DNA of 64,000 nucleotides from contig NZ_JACHYJ010000001.1 of the NCBI RefSeq assembly GCF_014192745.1, forward strand, positions 535,536-599,535, in the 5' to 3' direction. The translations under genes were made by a program, and so were the position numbers. The notes below the pieces were generated by a model, which searched no databases, was not told where the DNA came from, and saw nothing but the letters and a program-made list of their open reading frames with translations. Shown here in pieces: positions 25,712 through 37,386 of the stretch. The stretch is from Luteimonas sp. RC10 (lineage in GTDB: Bacteria > Pseudomonadota > Gammaproteobacteria > Xanthomonadales > Xanthomonadaceae). How positions within the stretch are numbered: the first letter of the stretch is position 1; each line of letters begins with the position of its first letter.

Positions 25712-25727
25712 TGTTTCACGTGGAACC
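25712..25727. promoter_or_regulatory. parS-like site 5 (recF-gyrB gap)
   Basis: TGTTTCACGTGGAACC, 42 nt (four helical turns) from site 4, start to start. Confidence 0.82.
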
Positions 25728-26381
25728 TTATCCAGCGCTTCGCTTCGCGGTGTGCACGGCTGTCAAAGCGGGATGCTGGCGAGCCTCTTCTCGGTCGGGT
25801 GCTACACACTCGGCCGCGGTGAACAGCGCCGCTGCGACCCGTGCTCGACTTGGAGCACCGATGGCTTCGTTTTCCGCATTCCGCCCTGCTGAAGCTGCGG
25901 GGCGGGGCGATCGCCTTGGCCACGCCACTGCATGCGGCGTCCGGGCCCGTGCAGGGACGGCGAGCGCGGATCGCGCGAGCGAGTGGCGCCGCCCGCGCCC
26001 GACTTGTTCGTGGTCGGCCGCCAGCGACGGTAGACGCGACGCAACGCAGAGTAGCGAAGCTTTGACGGTGGCGCAGCGGATGTAGGCCTTAGCGCAGGCC
26101 GCGCACGGCATCTGGCGGCATCGACCGCCATGCAGCCCGGTCGATCCCGCCCTGCGGTGCCACTGCAGTGCTTGTTTGAGCACTCCCCGAGGATCTGATG
26201 TGCGGGCAGGCGCACTCTGCGCCGGGGCGGGCGATCTGAGGCTTGGGGACTAGGACTCGCATTCGACCCAGCGTGCGCGCCCGCGCCCCTCGCTCGGCTG
26301 CTTCCCGTCCCATCCGTCCCACCGCGATTGCCGGCAAGACGCCGGCCACCAGCAACGCAATTCGACGCCGTTGAACGCAAA

Positions 26382-26397
26382 GGTTCCACGTGGAACC
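26382..26397. promoter_or_regulatory. parS-like site 6 (upstream of gyrB)
   Basis: GGTTCCACGTGGAACC is a perfect palindrome with the same 14-bp core, 124 nt before the gyrB start. Confidence 0.8.
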
Positions 26398-26430
26398 ACC
26401 CCCGGGGCGTGCCGGGGTGGGGTGGTATGA

Positions 26431-28956
<2,526 letters not shown>

Positions 28957-28970
28957 GGGCCGTGACCACG

Positions 28971-29022
28971 CGGCCTGCGCCGTGCAGGCCGTGCGCCCGG
29001 ATTGACGGAACGTTAATCCGGG
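28971..29022 (+). terminator. Tandem hairpins after gyrB
   Basis: The first stem is 8 bp (28971-28978 with 28984-28991, 5-nt loop). The second is CCCGGATT with AATCCGGG (28996-29003 with 29015-29022, 11-nt loop). Both are exact, neither has a T-tract. They start 15 nt after the gyrB stop. Confidence 0.5.
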
Positions 29023-29076
29023 CCGCACTACAACGGATGCCCTGACCATCCGTATCGAGCAAGGGGAAGCCGGACC

Positions 29077-29883
29077 ATGAAAGCGCCCATCGCAGCCGCC
29101 GTTGCGTTGCTGCTGACCGCCTGCGCCACCACCACGTCGCCGACCGGGCGCACCCAGTACGTGGGCGGCGTCTCGCAGGCGCAGCTCAACCAGATGGGCG
29201 AGCAGGCGTTCGCCGAGACCAAGGCCAAGACCCGTCAGTCCACCGATGCCCGGCAGCAGGCCTATGTGCGCTGCATCGTGACCGATATCGTGCGCGAGCT
29301 GCCCGCCAACTGGCAGCAGCTCAAGTGGGAGTCCGTGGTGTTCGTGGACGACAACCCCAACGCCTTCGCGTTGCCCGGCGGCAAGGTCGGCGTGCATACC
29401 GGCATCCTGACCGTGGCCAAGAACCAGGACCAGCTGGCGGCGGTCATCGCGCACGAGATCGGCCACGTCTACGCCAACCACCACGACGAGCGCATCACTC
29501 GCCAGCTCGGCGCGCAGGGCGCGCTCGGCGTGGCCGGTGCGTTGCTCGGCTCGCGCTACGGCGAAGGTGCGCAGCAGACGACCAGCCAGCTCGGCGGCGC
29601 GGCGCTGCAGGCGACGTTCCTGCTGCCCGGTACCCGCACCCAGGAAACCGAGGCGGACGTGGTCGGGCAGGAGTTGATGGCCAAGGCCGGGTTCGACCCG
29701 CGTGCGGCCGTCGCGCTGTGGCAGAACATGATCACTGCCAGCGGCGGCAACCAGCCGCCGCAATGGCTGTCGACGCACCCCAATCCGCAGAACCGCATTG
29801 CCGAACTGCAGGCGCGTGCGACCTCGCTGGTGCCGGTCTACGAACAGGCCCGTGCGGCCGGTCGCCGTCCCAATTGCGGCTGA
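29077..29883 (+). CDS. M48-family metallopeptidase lipoprotein (LoiP-like)
   Basis: A 268-aa lipoprotein (lipobox LLTAC, Cys16) with the zinc motif HEIGH at residues 126-130 and the third ligand in QETEADVVG (Glu192). NPNAFALPGGKVGVHTGIL precedes the active site as in LoiP/YggG and Oma1-like M48 proteins. It probably degrades misfolded envelope proteins. An AAGGGGAAG ribosome-binding region precedes the start. There is no TPR domain, which separates it from BepA. Confidence 0.9.
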   Translation: MKAPIAAAVALLLTACATTTSPTGRTQYVGGVSQAQLNQMGEQAFAETKAKTRQSTDARQQAYVRCIVTDIVRELPANWQQLKWESVVFVDDNPNAFALPGGKVGVHTGILTVAKNQDQLAAVIAHEIGHVYANHHDERITRQLGAQGALGVAGALLGSRYGEGAQQTTSQLGGAALQATFLLPGTRTQETEADVVGQELMAKAGFDPRAAVALWQNMITASGGNQPPQWLSTHPNPQNRIAELQARATSLVPVYEQARAAGRRPNCG

Positions 29884-29978
29884 TCAGGTTGCCCACGACG
29901 GCGAAGCGTCGGCCATAATCGCCGTCCAGACTCCTGCGCTCGCGCTCGCGGCGCATCCACCCCAATCGAGGTGACCCG

Positions 29979-31220
29979 ATGTCCAAGTCCCGTTTTTCCC
30001 ACAAGGCGCTGGTCGCCGCGATGACCACCGCGCTGCTGGCCTTCGGCGCGCCGGCGATGGCGCAGGACGACGGCGGTAGCGACCGCAGCGAGCGCAGCAG
30101 CCGCGCCGATCGCAGCGCGCGCTCGGCCGACCGCAGCGAGCGTCGCGGCGGTCGCCAGGCGCAGCAGAAGGAAGAAGCGCGTTATCCCAACGCCACGCGC
30201 AAGGAGCCGGGCGTGCAGGCCAGCCAGCGTCTGGTCAAGGACCTCAACGCGCTGTCGGAGGCGTACAACGCGCAGGACGCGGGGAAGGGACTGCCGTTGG
30301 CCGATCAGATCATCGCCAACGAACGCGCGAACGAGTACGACAAGTCGATGGCCGCATTGCTCGCCGGCCAGCTGCTGCTCAACGACGACAACGCCCGCGC
30401 GATCACCTATCTCGAACAGGCGATCGCCAGCGGCGGCCTGGACAACAACAACCACTTCCAGGCGATGCTGATCGTCGCCCAGCTGCAGGCACAGGAGCAG
30501 GACTACGCCGCAGCGCTGGCGTCCCTGGATCGCTACCTCGCCGAATCCGCATCCACCGATCCCAAGGACCAGGCGCTCAAGGGCAATCTGCTCTATCGCC
30601 TGGAGCGGTATCCCGAGGCGATCGCCACGCTCAAGCCGCTGGTCGAAGGCGGCGGTGAGGTCGACCCGCAGTGGACGCAGGTGCTGATGGGCGCCTACGC
30701 CGAGTCGGGCAACAGCGCCGAGGCCACGCGTCTGGCCGAGCAGGTCGCGCAGGCAACGCCTGACGACAAGCGCTCGCAGATCAACCTCGCGGTGTCGTAC
30801 CTGCAGACCGATCAGAACGACAAGGCGATCGAGGTGTTCGAGCGTCTGCGCAGCAGCGGCCAGCTGACCGAGGACACCGAGTACCGCAACCTCTACGCGC
30901 TCTACCTCAACAGCGAGGGCAAGGAGCGCGAGGCGATCGCGGTGATCAACGAAGGCCTGCAGAAGAACATCCTGCAGTCCGACTACCGCACGCTGTCCGC
31001 GCTCGCCCAGGCCTACTACTTCTCCGATCAGATCGAGCCGGCGATCGAGACCTGGCGCAAGGCGGCGCCGCTGGCCGAGAACGGCGAGACCTACCTCAAC
31101 CTGGCGCGCGCACTGCATCAGGAAGGCCGCAGCGCGGAAGCCAAGGAAGCTGCGCGTCAGGCCATCGCCAAGGGGCTCAAGTCCAACGCCGACGCGGAGC
31201 GAATCATCTCCGCCCGTTAA
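29979..31220 (+). CDS. Secreted tetratricopeptide-repeat protein, upstream of the TonB system
   Basis: A 413-aa protein with a Sec signal peptide (ending AMA at about residue 28), a Ser/Arg/Asp-rich low-complexity segment (RSERSSRADRSARSADRSER), then helical repeats of TPR type through the C-terminus (for example KAIEVFERLRSSGQLTEDTE, DQIEPAIETWRKAAPLAENG, NLARALHQEGRSAEAKEAAR). It is probably periplasmic. Its position directly before tonB-exbB-exbD-exbD suggests it scaffolds or modulates this system, but no motif proves that. Confidence 0.8.
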   Translation: MSKSRFSHKALVAAMTTALLAFGAPAMAQDDGGSDRSERSSRADRSARSADRSERRGGRQAQQKEEARYPNATRKEPGVQASQRLVKDLNALSEAYNAQDAGKGLPLADQIIANERANEYDKSMAALLAGQLLLNDDNARAITYLEQAIASGGLDNNNHFQAMLIVAQLQAQEQDYAAALASLDRYLAESASTDPKDQALKGNLLYRLERYPEAIATLKPLVEGGGEVDPQWTQVLMGAYAESGNSAEATRLAEQVAQATPDDKRSQINLAVSYLQTDQNDKAIEVFERLRSSGQLTEDTEYRNLYALYLNSEGKEREAIAVINEGLQKNILQSDYRTLSALAQAYYFSDQIEPAIETWRKAAPLAENGETYLNLARALHQEGRSAEAKEAARQAIAKGLKSNADAERIISAR

Positions 31221-31282
31221 GGAAAAGTTCTGCGCGTCACGGATGGTGCACGTTACTCGGATTGGTATAAGCTTCAGGATTC

Positions 31283-31304
31283 CTGCCGCCAGACAGGGCG
31301 GCAG
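31283..31304 (+). terminator. Hairpin between the TPR gene and tonB
   Basis: CTGCCGCC (31283-31290) pairs exactly with GGCGGCAG (31297-31304) over a 6-nt loop; only a weak T-rich stretch follows. It lies 63 nt after the TPR stop and may end that transcript or attenuate into tonB. Confidence 0.45.
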
Positions 31305-31355
31305 GTTGACCTTTCCACCGGAGCGTTTCGCTCTGGCCTCACGTGAGTTCTCCGC

Positions 31356-32015
31356 ATGACGCAACGCTCGACGACGACCAACGACGAAGACGAAGGCCTG
31401 AACTGGGCCCGCATCGCCGGATTCACGATGGTGGTCGCCTTCCACGCCGCCGCGGTCATGCTGCTGCTGGCGCCGGTGAATCCGCCGAACGCGGCCCCCG
31501 AGGAAGAAATGGCCACCCGCGTGGTCATCATCGAGCCGCCGCCGCCGCCCCCCCCGCCGCCGCCGCCGCCGCCGGAACCGCCGAAGCCGCAGCCCATCAA
31601 GGAGCTGTCGCCGCCGCGACCGACACCGGTGCCACCGCCGCCGGAAGCGCCGCCGGTCGTGTTCGACGATCCGTCGCCGATCGATACGCCGGCCCCGCCG
31701 CCGGCCCCGCCCGCGCCGCCGGCGCAGGTCGCTGACATCGGTGCCAGCGTCGACATCTCGTCGAAGAACATGAACCCGCCGCGCTACCCGCCGGCTGCTG
31801 CCCGCGCCCAGATCGAGGGCACCGTCATCCTCGTCATCGACGTCGATGCGCAGGGCAACGTCACCAATGTTTCGGTCGAGAAGTCCAGCCGCAATCGCGA
31901 TCTCGACCGCGCCGCGATCGAGGCCGCACGCAAGTGGTCGTTCGCCCCGGCGATGAAGGATGGCCAGCCGGCCGCCGGTCGCGTCCGCGTCCCGGTCGAC
32001 TTCAGCCTCAGTTGA
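31356..32015 (+). CDS. tonB: Energy transducer TonB
   Basis: A 219-aa protein with a cytoplasmic N-terminus, one transmembrane helix (IAGFTMVVAFHAAAVMLLLAP), a proline-rich periplasmic spacer including 13 consecutive prolines, and a TonB_C domain (PPRYPPAAARAQIEGTVILV ... ARKWSFAPA). It carries proton-motive energy from ExbB/ExbD to outer-membrane receptors such as the one at 49466. It is the first gene of the tonB-exbB-exbD-exbD operon. Confidence 0.93.
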   Translation: MTQRSTTTNDEDEGLNWARIAGFTMVVAFHAAAVMLLLAPVNPPNAAPEEEMATRVVIIEPPPPPPPPPPPPPEPPKPQPIKELSPPRPTPVPPPPEAPPVVFDDPSPIDTPAPPPAPPAPPAQVADIGASVDISSKNMNPPRYPPAAARAQIEGTVILVIDVDAQGNVTNVSVEKSSRNRDLDRAAIEAARKWSFAPAMKDGQPAAGRVRVPVDFSLS

Positions 32016-32123
32016 TCATGGCGGCCTGACGGCCGCGCAGATTCGGCGCCCGTCCGCGGGTGCCTGTTAGTCCCCGCGTCACGTTCCACTTCTTCAAACC
32101 ACTACATCTAGAAGGTAAGCGTT

Positions 32124-32879
32124 ATGCTGCAGGAAACCACCACCGCCCCGACCGGAGCCGGCAACGCTGCAGCCCTGCAGCAGATGGGCTTCGCGGACAT
32201 GATTCAGCACATGGACGCGGTCGGCTGGGTCGTCCTCATCGTGCTCGTCACGATGTCGGCCATGTCGATCTACTGGATCATCTACAACGCGATCAAGAAT
32301 GCCCGCCTGCGTGGCAGCTCGGACCGCGTCATCAACACGTTCTGGGAAACCCCGAACGCCCAGGACGCGATCCGTCACATGGAAGAGCAGCCCAAGAGCG
32401 AGCCCTTCTCGAAGGTCGCCCTGGACGCCGCTCAGGCCGCCGCGCACCACCAGCGTCACGAAGGCTCGCGCCTGGTCGAGTCGCTAAACCGTTCGGAGTT
32501 CGTCGACCGCGCGTTGCGTCAGGCCGTCACCCGTGAATCGCTGAAGCTCGAGAACGGTCTGACCGTGCTCGCGACCGTCGGTGCGACCGCACCGTTCGTC
32601 GGTCTGCTCGGTACGGTGTGGGGCATCTACCGCGCCCTGATCCGCATCGGTGCCAGCGGCCAGGCCGACATCGGCGCAGTGGCCGGTCCCGTGGGCGAGG
32701 CGCTGATCATGACCGCGATCGGTCTGGGCGTCGCGATCCCGGCGGTGCTGGGCTACAACTTCTTCGTCCGCCTCAACCGCGGCACGAACAACAAGCTCGA
32801 CACGTTCGCGCACGACCTGCACGACTTCTTCGCCACCGGTTCGCGCGTCGGCGATACCGTCCCGCCGGCCAAGGTCTAA
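32124..32879 (+). CDS. exbB: Biopolymer transport protein ExbB (MotA/TolQ/ExbB proton channel)
   Basis: A 251-aa protein with three membrane segments (VGWVVLIVLVTMSAMSIYWIIY; LENGLTVLATVGATAPFVGLLGTVWGIY; ALIMTAIGLGVAIPAVLGYNFF). The family motif APFVGLLGTVWGI is intact. It forms the stator-type proton channel with the ExbD proteins encoded downstream. Confidence 0.95.
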   Translation: MLQETTTAPTGAGNAAALQQMGFADMIQHMDAVGWVVLIVLVTMSAMSIYWIIYNAIKNARLRGSSDRVINTFWETPNAQDAIRHMEEQPKSEPFSKVALDAAQAAAHHQRHEGSRLVESLNRSEFVDRALRQAVTRESLKLENGLTVLATVGATAPFVGLLGTVWGIYRALIRIGASGQADIGAVAGPVGEALIMTAIGLGVAIPAVLGYNFFVRLNRGTNNKLDTFAHDLHDFFATGSRVGDTVPPAKV

Positions 32880-32913
32880 GAACGTACGTCAGTAGCGACA
32901 ACGGAGTCCCGAT

Positions 32914-33339
<426 letters not shown>

Positions 33340-33354
33340 ACCGGAGCATCACCC

Positions 33355-33765
33355 ATGGCATTTTCATCCGGTGGCGAAGGCCCAATGGCCGACATCAACA
33401 TCATTCCGCTCTGCGATGTGATGTTGGTGCTGCTGATCATCTTCATGGTGACGGCGCCGCAGTTGTCCTATCCGATCGACATCGACCTGCCGCAGCGTTC
33501 CTCGACGCCGCCTGATAATCCGGTGGAACCGCCGGAACCGATCAAGCTGCGCATCGACGGCTCGGGCCAGATCTTCTGGAACGACAGCCCGACGCCGGTC
33601 TCGGCGCTGCGCAACATGATGGAATCGGAAGTCCAGCGCGATCCGACCAACCAGCCCACGCTGGAGATCGACACCAACGAAGACGCCGATTACGGCGTGC
33701 TGGCGAAGGTGTTGGCCGAGGCCAAGAACGCGCAGATGCTCAAGATCGGATTCGTCCGCAAGTAA
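33355..33765 (+). CDS. exbD2: Biopolymer transport protein ExbD, second copy
   Basis: A 136-aa paralogue of the preceding gene. The membrane Asp is kept ([20 protein letters not shown]), whereas the periplasmic domain differs considerably ([19 protein letters not shown]). Xanthomonads are known to carry tandem exbD genes, where the second is needed for some host interactions but not for iron uptake; whether that holds here is inference. A strong terminator closes the operon. Confidence 0.93.
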   Translation: MAFSSGGEGPMADINIIPLCDVMLVLLIIFMVTAPQLSYPIDIDLPQRSSTPPDNPVEPPEPIKLRIDGSGQIFWNDSPTPVSALRNMMESEVQRDPTNQPTLEIDTNEDADYGVLAKVLAEAKNAQMLKIGFVRK

Positions 33766-33822
33766 TCCGCAATACCGCCGACGCGCCTGCAGCACGCTCG
33801 GCGCTTACCCCGCTTCATTTGA

Positions 33823-33848
33823 CGCCGCCTTCGGGCGGCGTTTTTTTT
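33823..33848 (+). terminator. Strong intrinsic terminator of the tonB-exbBDD operon
   Basis: A perfect 7-bp stem CGCCGCC/GGCGGCG with a TTCG tetraloop (33823-33840), followed by eight T residues at 33841-33848. This is the best intrinsic terminator in the window. Confidence 0.93.
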
Positions 33849-34228
33849 GCACGGTTCGGTGACGCTGACGCATGGCGGCGTGGCTGCGTATGCAGCGAAC
33901 ACGATGCGCGTGACGTGCGTCGCCGAGTGCACTCCACTGGCATGGTTCGCCATCCATGTGCGGAGGACACGAGGCGAACCCGGCACGAAGCGCCCTCATT
34001 CCCAACCGTCTCCCATCAGGAGCGCAATGCATCTGCGATGCGGGGTAAGGAGCCAAGCGGCTTGTGCGATGGCGCGCCGCCGTGTGCGTGGGATGCAGGC
34101 GGTCCCAGATCATCTCCCCCGCATGCGGGGGAGGACGGCGCGCCTGGCGCGCCGGGTGGGGGCGGGGCCTTGGAGGATTTCGATCCGCGGCAGTGGCGGA
34201 TCTCACCAGCTGGAAAACCGATCCGACG
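33849..34228. other. 380-nt interval without a gene, exbD2-pdxJ
   Basis: Only small, unconvincing open frames occur here on either strand. The interval holds the second copy of the GC-rich palindromic element (34112-34163) in its last 120 nt. Composition is slightly lower in GC than flanking genes up to about 34070. Confidence 0.6.
34112..34163 (-). repeat. Dispersed GC-rich palindromic intergenic element, copy 2
   Basis: 34112-34131 is a perfect 20-bp palindrome centred on GCATGC with CTCCCCC/GGGGGAG arms. At 34154-34163 GGGTGGGGGC is the exact reverse complement of the block seen at 2201-2210. A GGCGCGCC-rich spacer separates the two. Orientation is opposite to copy 1. Confidence 0.5.
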
Positions 34229-35014
34229 TCAGCCCTGCGCGTTGACGATCGCAAGATAGCGACGAACCGTATTGGCCAGGCCGTCGTAGAGGGCCTCGCC
34301 GATCAGGGCGTGGCCGATGGAGACTTCATCCACGGGCGCGAGCGCATCGAGCAGGGCGCCGAGGTTGGCCTGGCTCAGGTCGTGGCCGGCATTGACCCCC
34401 AGGCCCGCGGCGCGTGCGCGGCGCGCCGTCTCGACGAGGCCGGGCAATGCGGCTTCGGGCGTGCCGGCGGCGAAGGCCTCGGCCCAGGGGCCGGTGTAGA
34501 GCTCGATGCGGTCTGCGCCGGTGGCCACCGCGGCCTCGATGTCGGCGCCGGCATCGGCGAACAGACTGACGCGGCAGCCCAGGGCGTGCAGCTGGGCGAC
34601 AAGCGGGCGCAGCGTGACGCTGTCGCGGGCGAAGTCGAAGCCGTGGTCGGAGGTCAGCTGTGCATCGCCATCGGGCACCAGCGTGACCTGCGCAGGTCGG
34701 ACCTGCGCACACAGGGCAAGCAGCCCGAGATACGCGCCGCGCGCAGGTGCAAAGGGATTGCCCTCGATGTTGAATTCGACGCTACGCGCGGCCGCCAGTG
34801 CGCCCAGCGCAAGGACATCATCGGTGCGGATGTGTCGGGCATCGGGGCGCGGGTGCACGGTGATGCCGTGCGCGCCGGCATCCAGACAGACCCGGGCGGC
34901 GTGCAGCACGTCGGGGTCGCGTCCGCCGCGTGAATTGCGCAGCACGGCGATCTTGTTGAGGTTGACGCTCAGCCGCGTCGTGCACCGTGCAAGGGCGCCC
35001 AGCGCATCGCTCAT
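34229..35014 (-). CDS. pdxJ: Pyridoxine 5'-phosphate synthase
   Basis: A 261-aa TIM-barrel enzyme with [16 protein letters not shown] near the N-terminus, [13 protein letters not shown] (conserved His/Arg), [14 protein letters not shown] and a C-terminal [16 protein letters not shown], all diagnostic blocks of PdxJ. It condenses 1-deoxyxylulose 5-phosphate with 3-amino-1-hydroxyacetone phosphate in vitamin B6 synthesis. Its start overlaps the stop of the upstream small membrane-protein gene by 3 bases (ATGA arrangement). Confidence 0.94.
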   Translation of the reverse strand: MSDALGALARCTTRLSVNLNKIAVLRNSRGGRDPDVLHAARVCLDAGAHGITVHPRPDARHIRTDDVLALGALAAARSVEFNIEGNPFAPARGAYLGLLALCAQVRPAQVTLVPDGDAQLTSDHGFDFARDSVTLRPLVAQLHALGCRVSLFADAGADIEAAVATGADRIELYTGPWAEAFAAGTPEAALPGLVETARRARAAGLGVNAGHDLSQANLGALLDALAPVDEVSIGHALIGEALYDGLANTVRRYLAIVNAQG

Positions 35015-35283
35015 GCGCTGGGCGGGGACGGCACGTCCGGCGTCGCAGCCGCGGCGTCGCGGCGGGCTTGCGCCTGCTCGCGCAGACGGCGCAGTTCCAC
35101 CGGATCGACCATCATCGCTTCGCTGCGGCTGCGTTCGCCCACGCGCTGGGCCAGCAGGCCGAGCACGCCGATGACGACCAGCGCCAACGACACCAGCAGG
35201 GCGACCACCGCCACCGGCACCGATGTGGTGGTGAACGCAACGACGATCGCGCCGAGCGCGAGCAGCAGCAACAACCACGACAT
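35011..35283 (-). CDS. Small two-helix membrane protein of unknown function
   Basis: A 90-aa protein. Residues 1-47 form two hydrophobic segments ([17 protein letters not shown] and [21 protein letters not shown]); a charged helix follows ([18 protein letters not shown]) and a Pro/Ser tail. Translationally coupled to pdxJ by overlap. The long upstream frame was not used because its residues are Arg/Pro-rich and lack a membrane start. The length and layout resemble small envelope-associated proteins, but I recognise no family. Confidence 0.6.
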   Translation of the reverse strand: MSWLLLLLALGAIVVAFTTTSVPVAVVALLVSLALVVIGVLGLLAQRVGERSRSEAMMVDPVELRRLREQAQARRDAAAATPDVPSPPSA

Positions 35284-35407
35284 GGGCAGGGCCTCCGCCT
35301 GACTTGGGTGCAGTCTAACCGCTCGCCGGCGCAGCGCCAGAGGCGATCGTGACCTGCCGTCGGGCCGGGGTCGCGCGGTGCCGTTGCCCATCGACGAGCG
35401 CCTGGGC

Positions 35408-35785
35408 TCAGGCGAACTCGGCCGGAAGCTGGGCGGTAACCCGGGCCCAGTCGTGGGCGATCGCATCGGCGACCCGGCCGCGCGGCCGCTGCACCGGGCC
35501 GGCATGGACACGCAGATGGTCCAGCAGCCAGGCATCCGACCAGCCCGACCAGGTGCCGGCCACGCTGCGCAGGTTGGGCGCCAGGACCGGGAAGACCTCG
35601 CCCCAGAGCGCGCGGTGCACCTCGGCGGCGGGGTAGCCGGTGTCGCGCACCACGCGGGCGATCGCGACGATCGTGGTGTCGTCGATCTCGGTGTCGAGAA
35701 ACAGGTCCGACAACGCCTGCCACAGCTGCAGCCGCTTCGGCTCGACGGGCGTCTGGACGGGCGGCGCCTGGTTGTTGGGGATCAT
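35408..35785 (-). CDS. Conserved hypothetical protein (possibly DUF7079-like)
   Basis: A 125-aa soluble protein: after a short Pro-rich start it reads LQLWQALSDLFLDTEIDDTT, then VVRDTGYPAAEVHRALWGEV and FPVLAPNLRSVAGTWSGWSD. The pattern of a DLFLDTE block followed by a conserved NLxSVAG block is one I recall from a small family of unknown function. No catalytic motif is visible. The start at 35785 was chosen as the first Met of the plausible domain; the open frame extends further upstream in low-quality sequence overlapping cls. Confidence 0.55.
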   Translation of the reverse strand: MIPNNQAPPVQTPVEPKRLQLWQALSDLFLDTEIDDTTIVAIARVVRDTGYPAAEVHRALWGEVFPVLAPNLRSVAGTWSGWSDAWLLDHLRVHAGPVQRPRGRVADAIAHDWARVTAQLPAEFA

Positions 35786-35838
35786 CGAAGCGTGTCCTCG
35801 TGCGCACGCGCGACGGGCGGGTGCGCGTTGCGTGTCGA

Positions 35839-37269
35839 TTACAGCAGCGGCGAGCACAGCCGCGCCAATGCCTCGGGCAATCGCGCAGTCAGCAGCGGGC
35901 GGTGTCTGCCGCGCTGTACGCGCGGGGCATGGGCAAACTCCCGTTCGATGATCTGCGCAAGCGCAGCGGCGACGCCTGGATCGTCGAACAGCACCGACAG
36001 CTCGAAGTTCAGCCGGAAGCTGCGATGGTCGAAATTCGCGCTGCCGATGATCGCCAGGCTGTCGTCGATCAGCAGCGATTTGCTGTGCAACATCCGCGAG
36101 CGGTACTCGTAGATCTTGACCCCGGCGACCAGCAACTGGCCGAAGTACGACCGCGCGGCGAGTGTCACCAGCTGCGAGTCGCTGGTGCGCGGCACCAGCA
36201 GACGGACATCCAGTCCGGCGAGTGCGGCCGAGGTCAGCGCCATCATCGCCGCCTCGCCCGGCACGAAGTACGGCGTGGTCAGCCACACGCGATGCCGCGC
36301 GGCATGGATCGCGCCGACATGGAGGCGATGGATGGCCTCCCAATTCGAGTCCGGACCCGAGGTCAGCACCTGGGTGCGGATCGGGCCGGGATCGGCCGCC
36401 GGGGTCTGCGCCTCGACGTCGGCGAGAAAGTCGCGCCGGCCGGTCGCGTAGGCCCAGTCTTCGGCGAACACCAGCTGCAGCACGCGCACGGACTTGCCGA
36501 TCAGTCGCATATGCAGGTCACGGTAGGCGTCGGCGCGCAGGCGCTCGTCCTGCTCGTCGGTGATGTTCATGCCGCCGGTGTAGCCGATCCGGCCGTCGAT
36601 CACGACCAGCTTGCGGTGGGTGCGCAGGTTGGTCCACGGGCGTTGCCAGATCCGCCCGAAGCGCATCGGGTGGAACCAGGCGAGCTCGCCGCCGGCCTCG
36701 ACCAAGGGCGCGAAGAAGCTGCGCCGCGCCCGGGTGCCGACGAAATCGAGCAGCAGCCGCACATGGACCCCGGCGCGCGCGCGTTCGACCAGGGCGTCGC
36801 GCAGCGCGGAGCCGGTCGCGTCGGGCTCGAAGATGTAGTACTCCAGGTGCACGTGGTGGCGCGCCTTGGCGATGTCGGCGAGCAAGGCGGTGTACTTCGC
36901 CGCGCCGTCGACCAGCAGGTCGACCTCGGCCGACGACGTCGCCGGCAGGCCGGTGGTGTTCTGCGCCAGGCGCACCAGCTCGGCGGCCTCGCCCTCCTCG
37001 GCGTCGACCTGGGCGCTCTGCATCGAGGCCCGGCTGCGGCTGCGACGCAGCCGGTTGCGGTGGATCTTCTGCGGCCCGAACACGTGGTAGATCAGAAACC
37101 CCACGTAGGGCAGCAGCGCCAGGCCGAGCAGCCAGCTCAGGGTCGCGACCGGCTCGCGCTTCTGCAGCACGATCCAGCCGCCGAGTAGGACCAGATACAG
37201 CAGCCAGCCGGCGACCAGAAGCGTGAGCAGGTGCGGGGCGGTGACGAGCGAATCCCAGGCGCGCTGCAC
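35839..37269 (-). CDS. cls: Cardiolipin synthase (phospholipase D superfamily)
   Basis: About 476 aa with two N-terminal membrane helices (LLTLLVAGWLLYLVLLGGWIV and TLSWLLGLALLPYVGFLIY) and two HKD motifs: THRKLVVIDGRIGYTGGMNI and LHSKSLLIDDSLAIIGSANFDHRSF. It makes cardiolipin from two phosphatidylglycerols at the inner membrane. Start: the GTG at 37269 has GGA 8 nt upstream and gives a ClsA-like length. An in-frame ATG at 37377 would add 36 residues and leave only 9 nt to the divergent gene, so it is less likely but not excluded. Confidence 0.87.
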   Translation of the reverse strand: MQRAWDSLVTAPHLLTLLVAGWLLYLVLLGGWIVLQKREPVATLSWLLGLALLPYVGFLIYHVFGPQKIHRNRLRRSRSRASMQSAQVDAEEGEAAELVRLAQNTTGLPATSSAEVDLLVDGAAKYTALLADIAKARHHVHLEYYIFEPDATGSALRDALVERARAGVHVRLLLDFVGTRARRSFFAPLVEAGGELAWFHPMRFGRIWQRPWTNLRTHRKLVVIDGRIGYTGGMNITDEQDERLRADAYRDLHMRLIGKSVRVLQLVFAEDWAYATGRRDFLADVEAQTPAADPGPIRTQVLTSGPDSNWEAIHRLHVGAIHAARHRVWLTTPYFVPGEAAMMALTSAALAGLDVRLLVPRTSDSQLVTLAARSYFGQLLVAGVKIYEYRSRMLHSKSLLIDDSLAIIGSANFDHRSFRLNFELSVLFDDPGVAAALAQIIEREFAHAPRVQRGRHRPLLTARLPEALARLCSPLL

Positions 37270-37386
37270 GGTCGATTCCAGCCATGGCGGCGCCGGTTGC
37301 GCCGCGCACAGGATAAATGCGCGCGCGGCCGCTGCGATGACGGGCGCGTCGCACCGGTTGAGACGCCAGCCCGGCATTGTGGCCCG

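Noticed and set aside
25841..26065. A 74-codon plus-strand open frame between recF and gyrB
   Set aside because: It has no good ribosome-binding site, is rich in Arg and Ala, and matches nothing recognisable.
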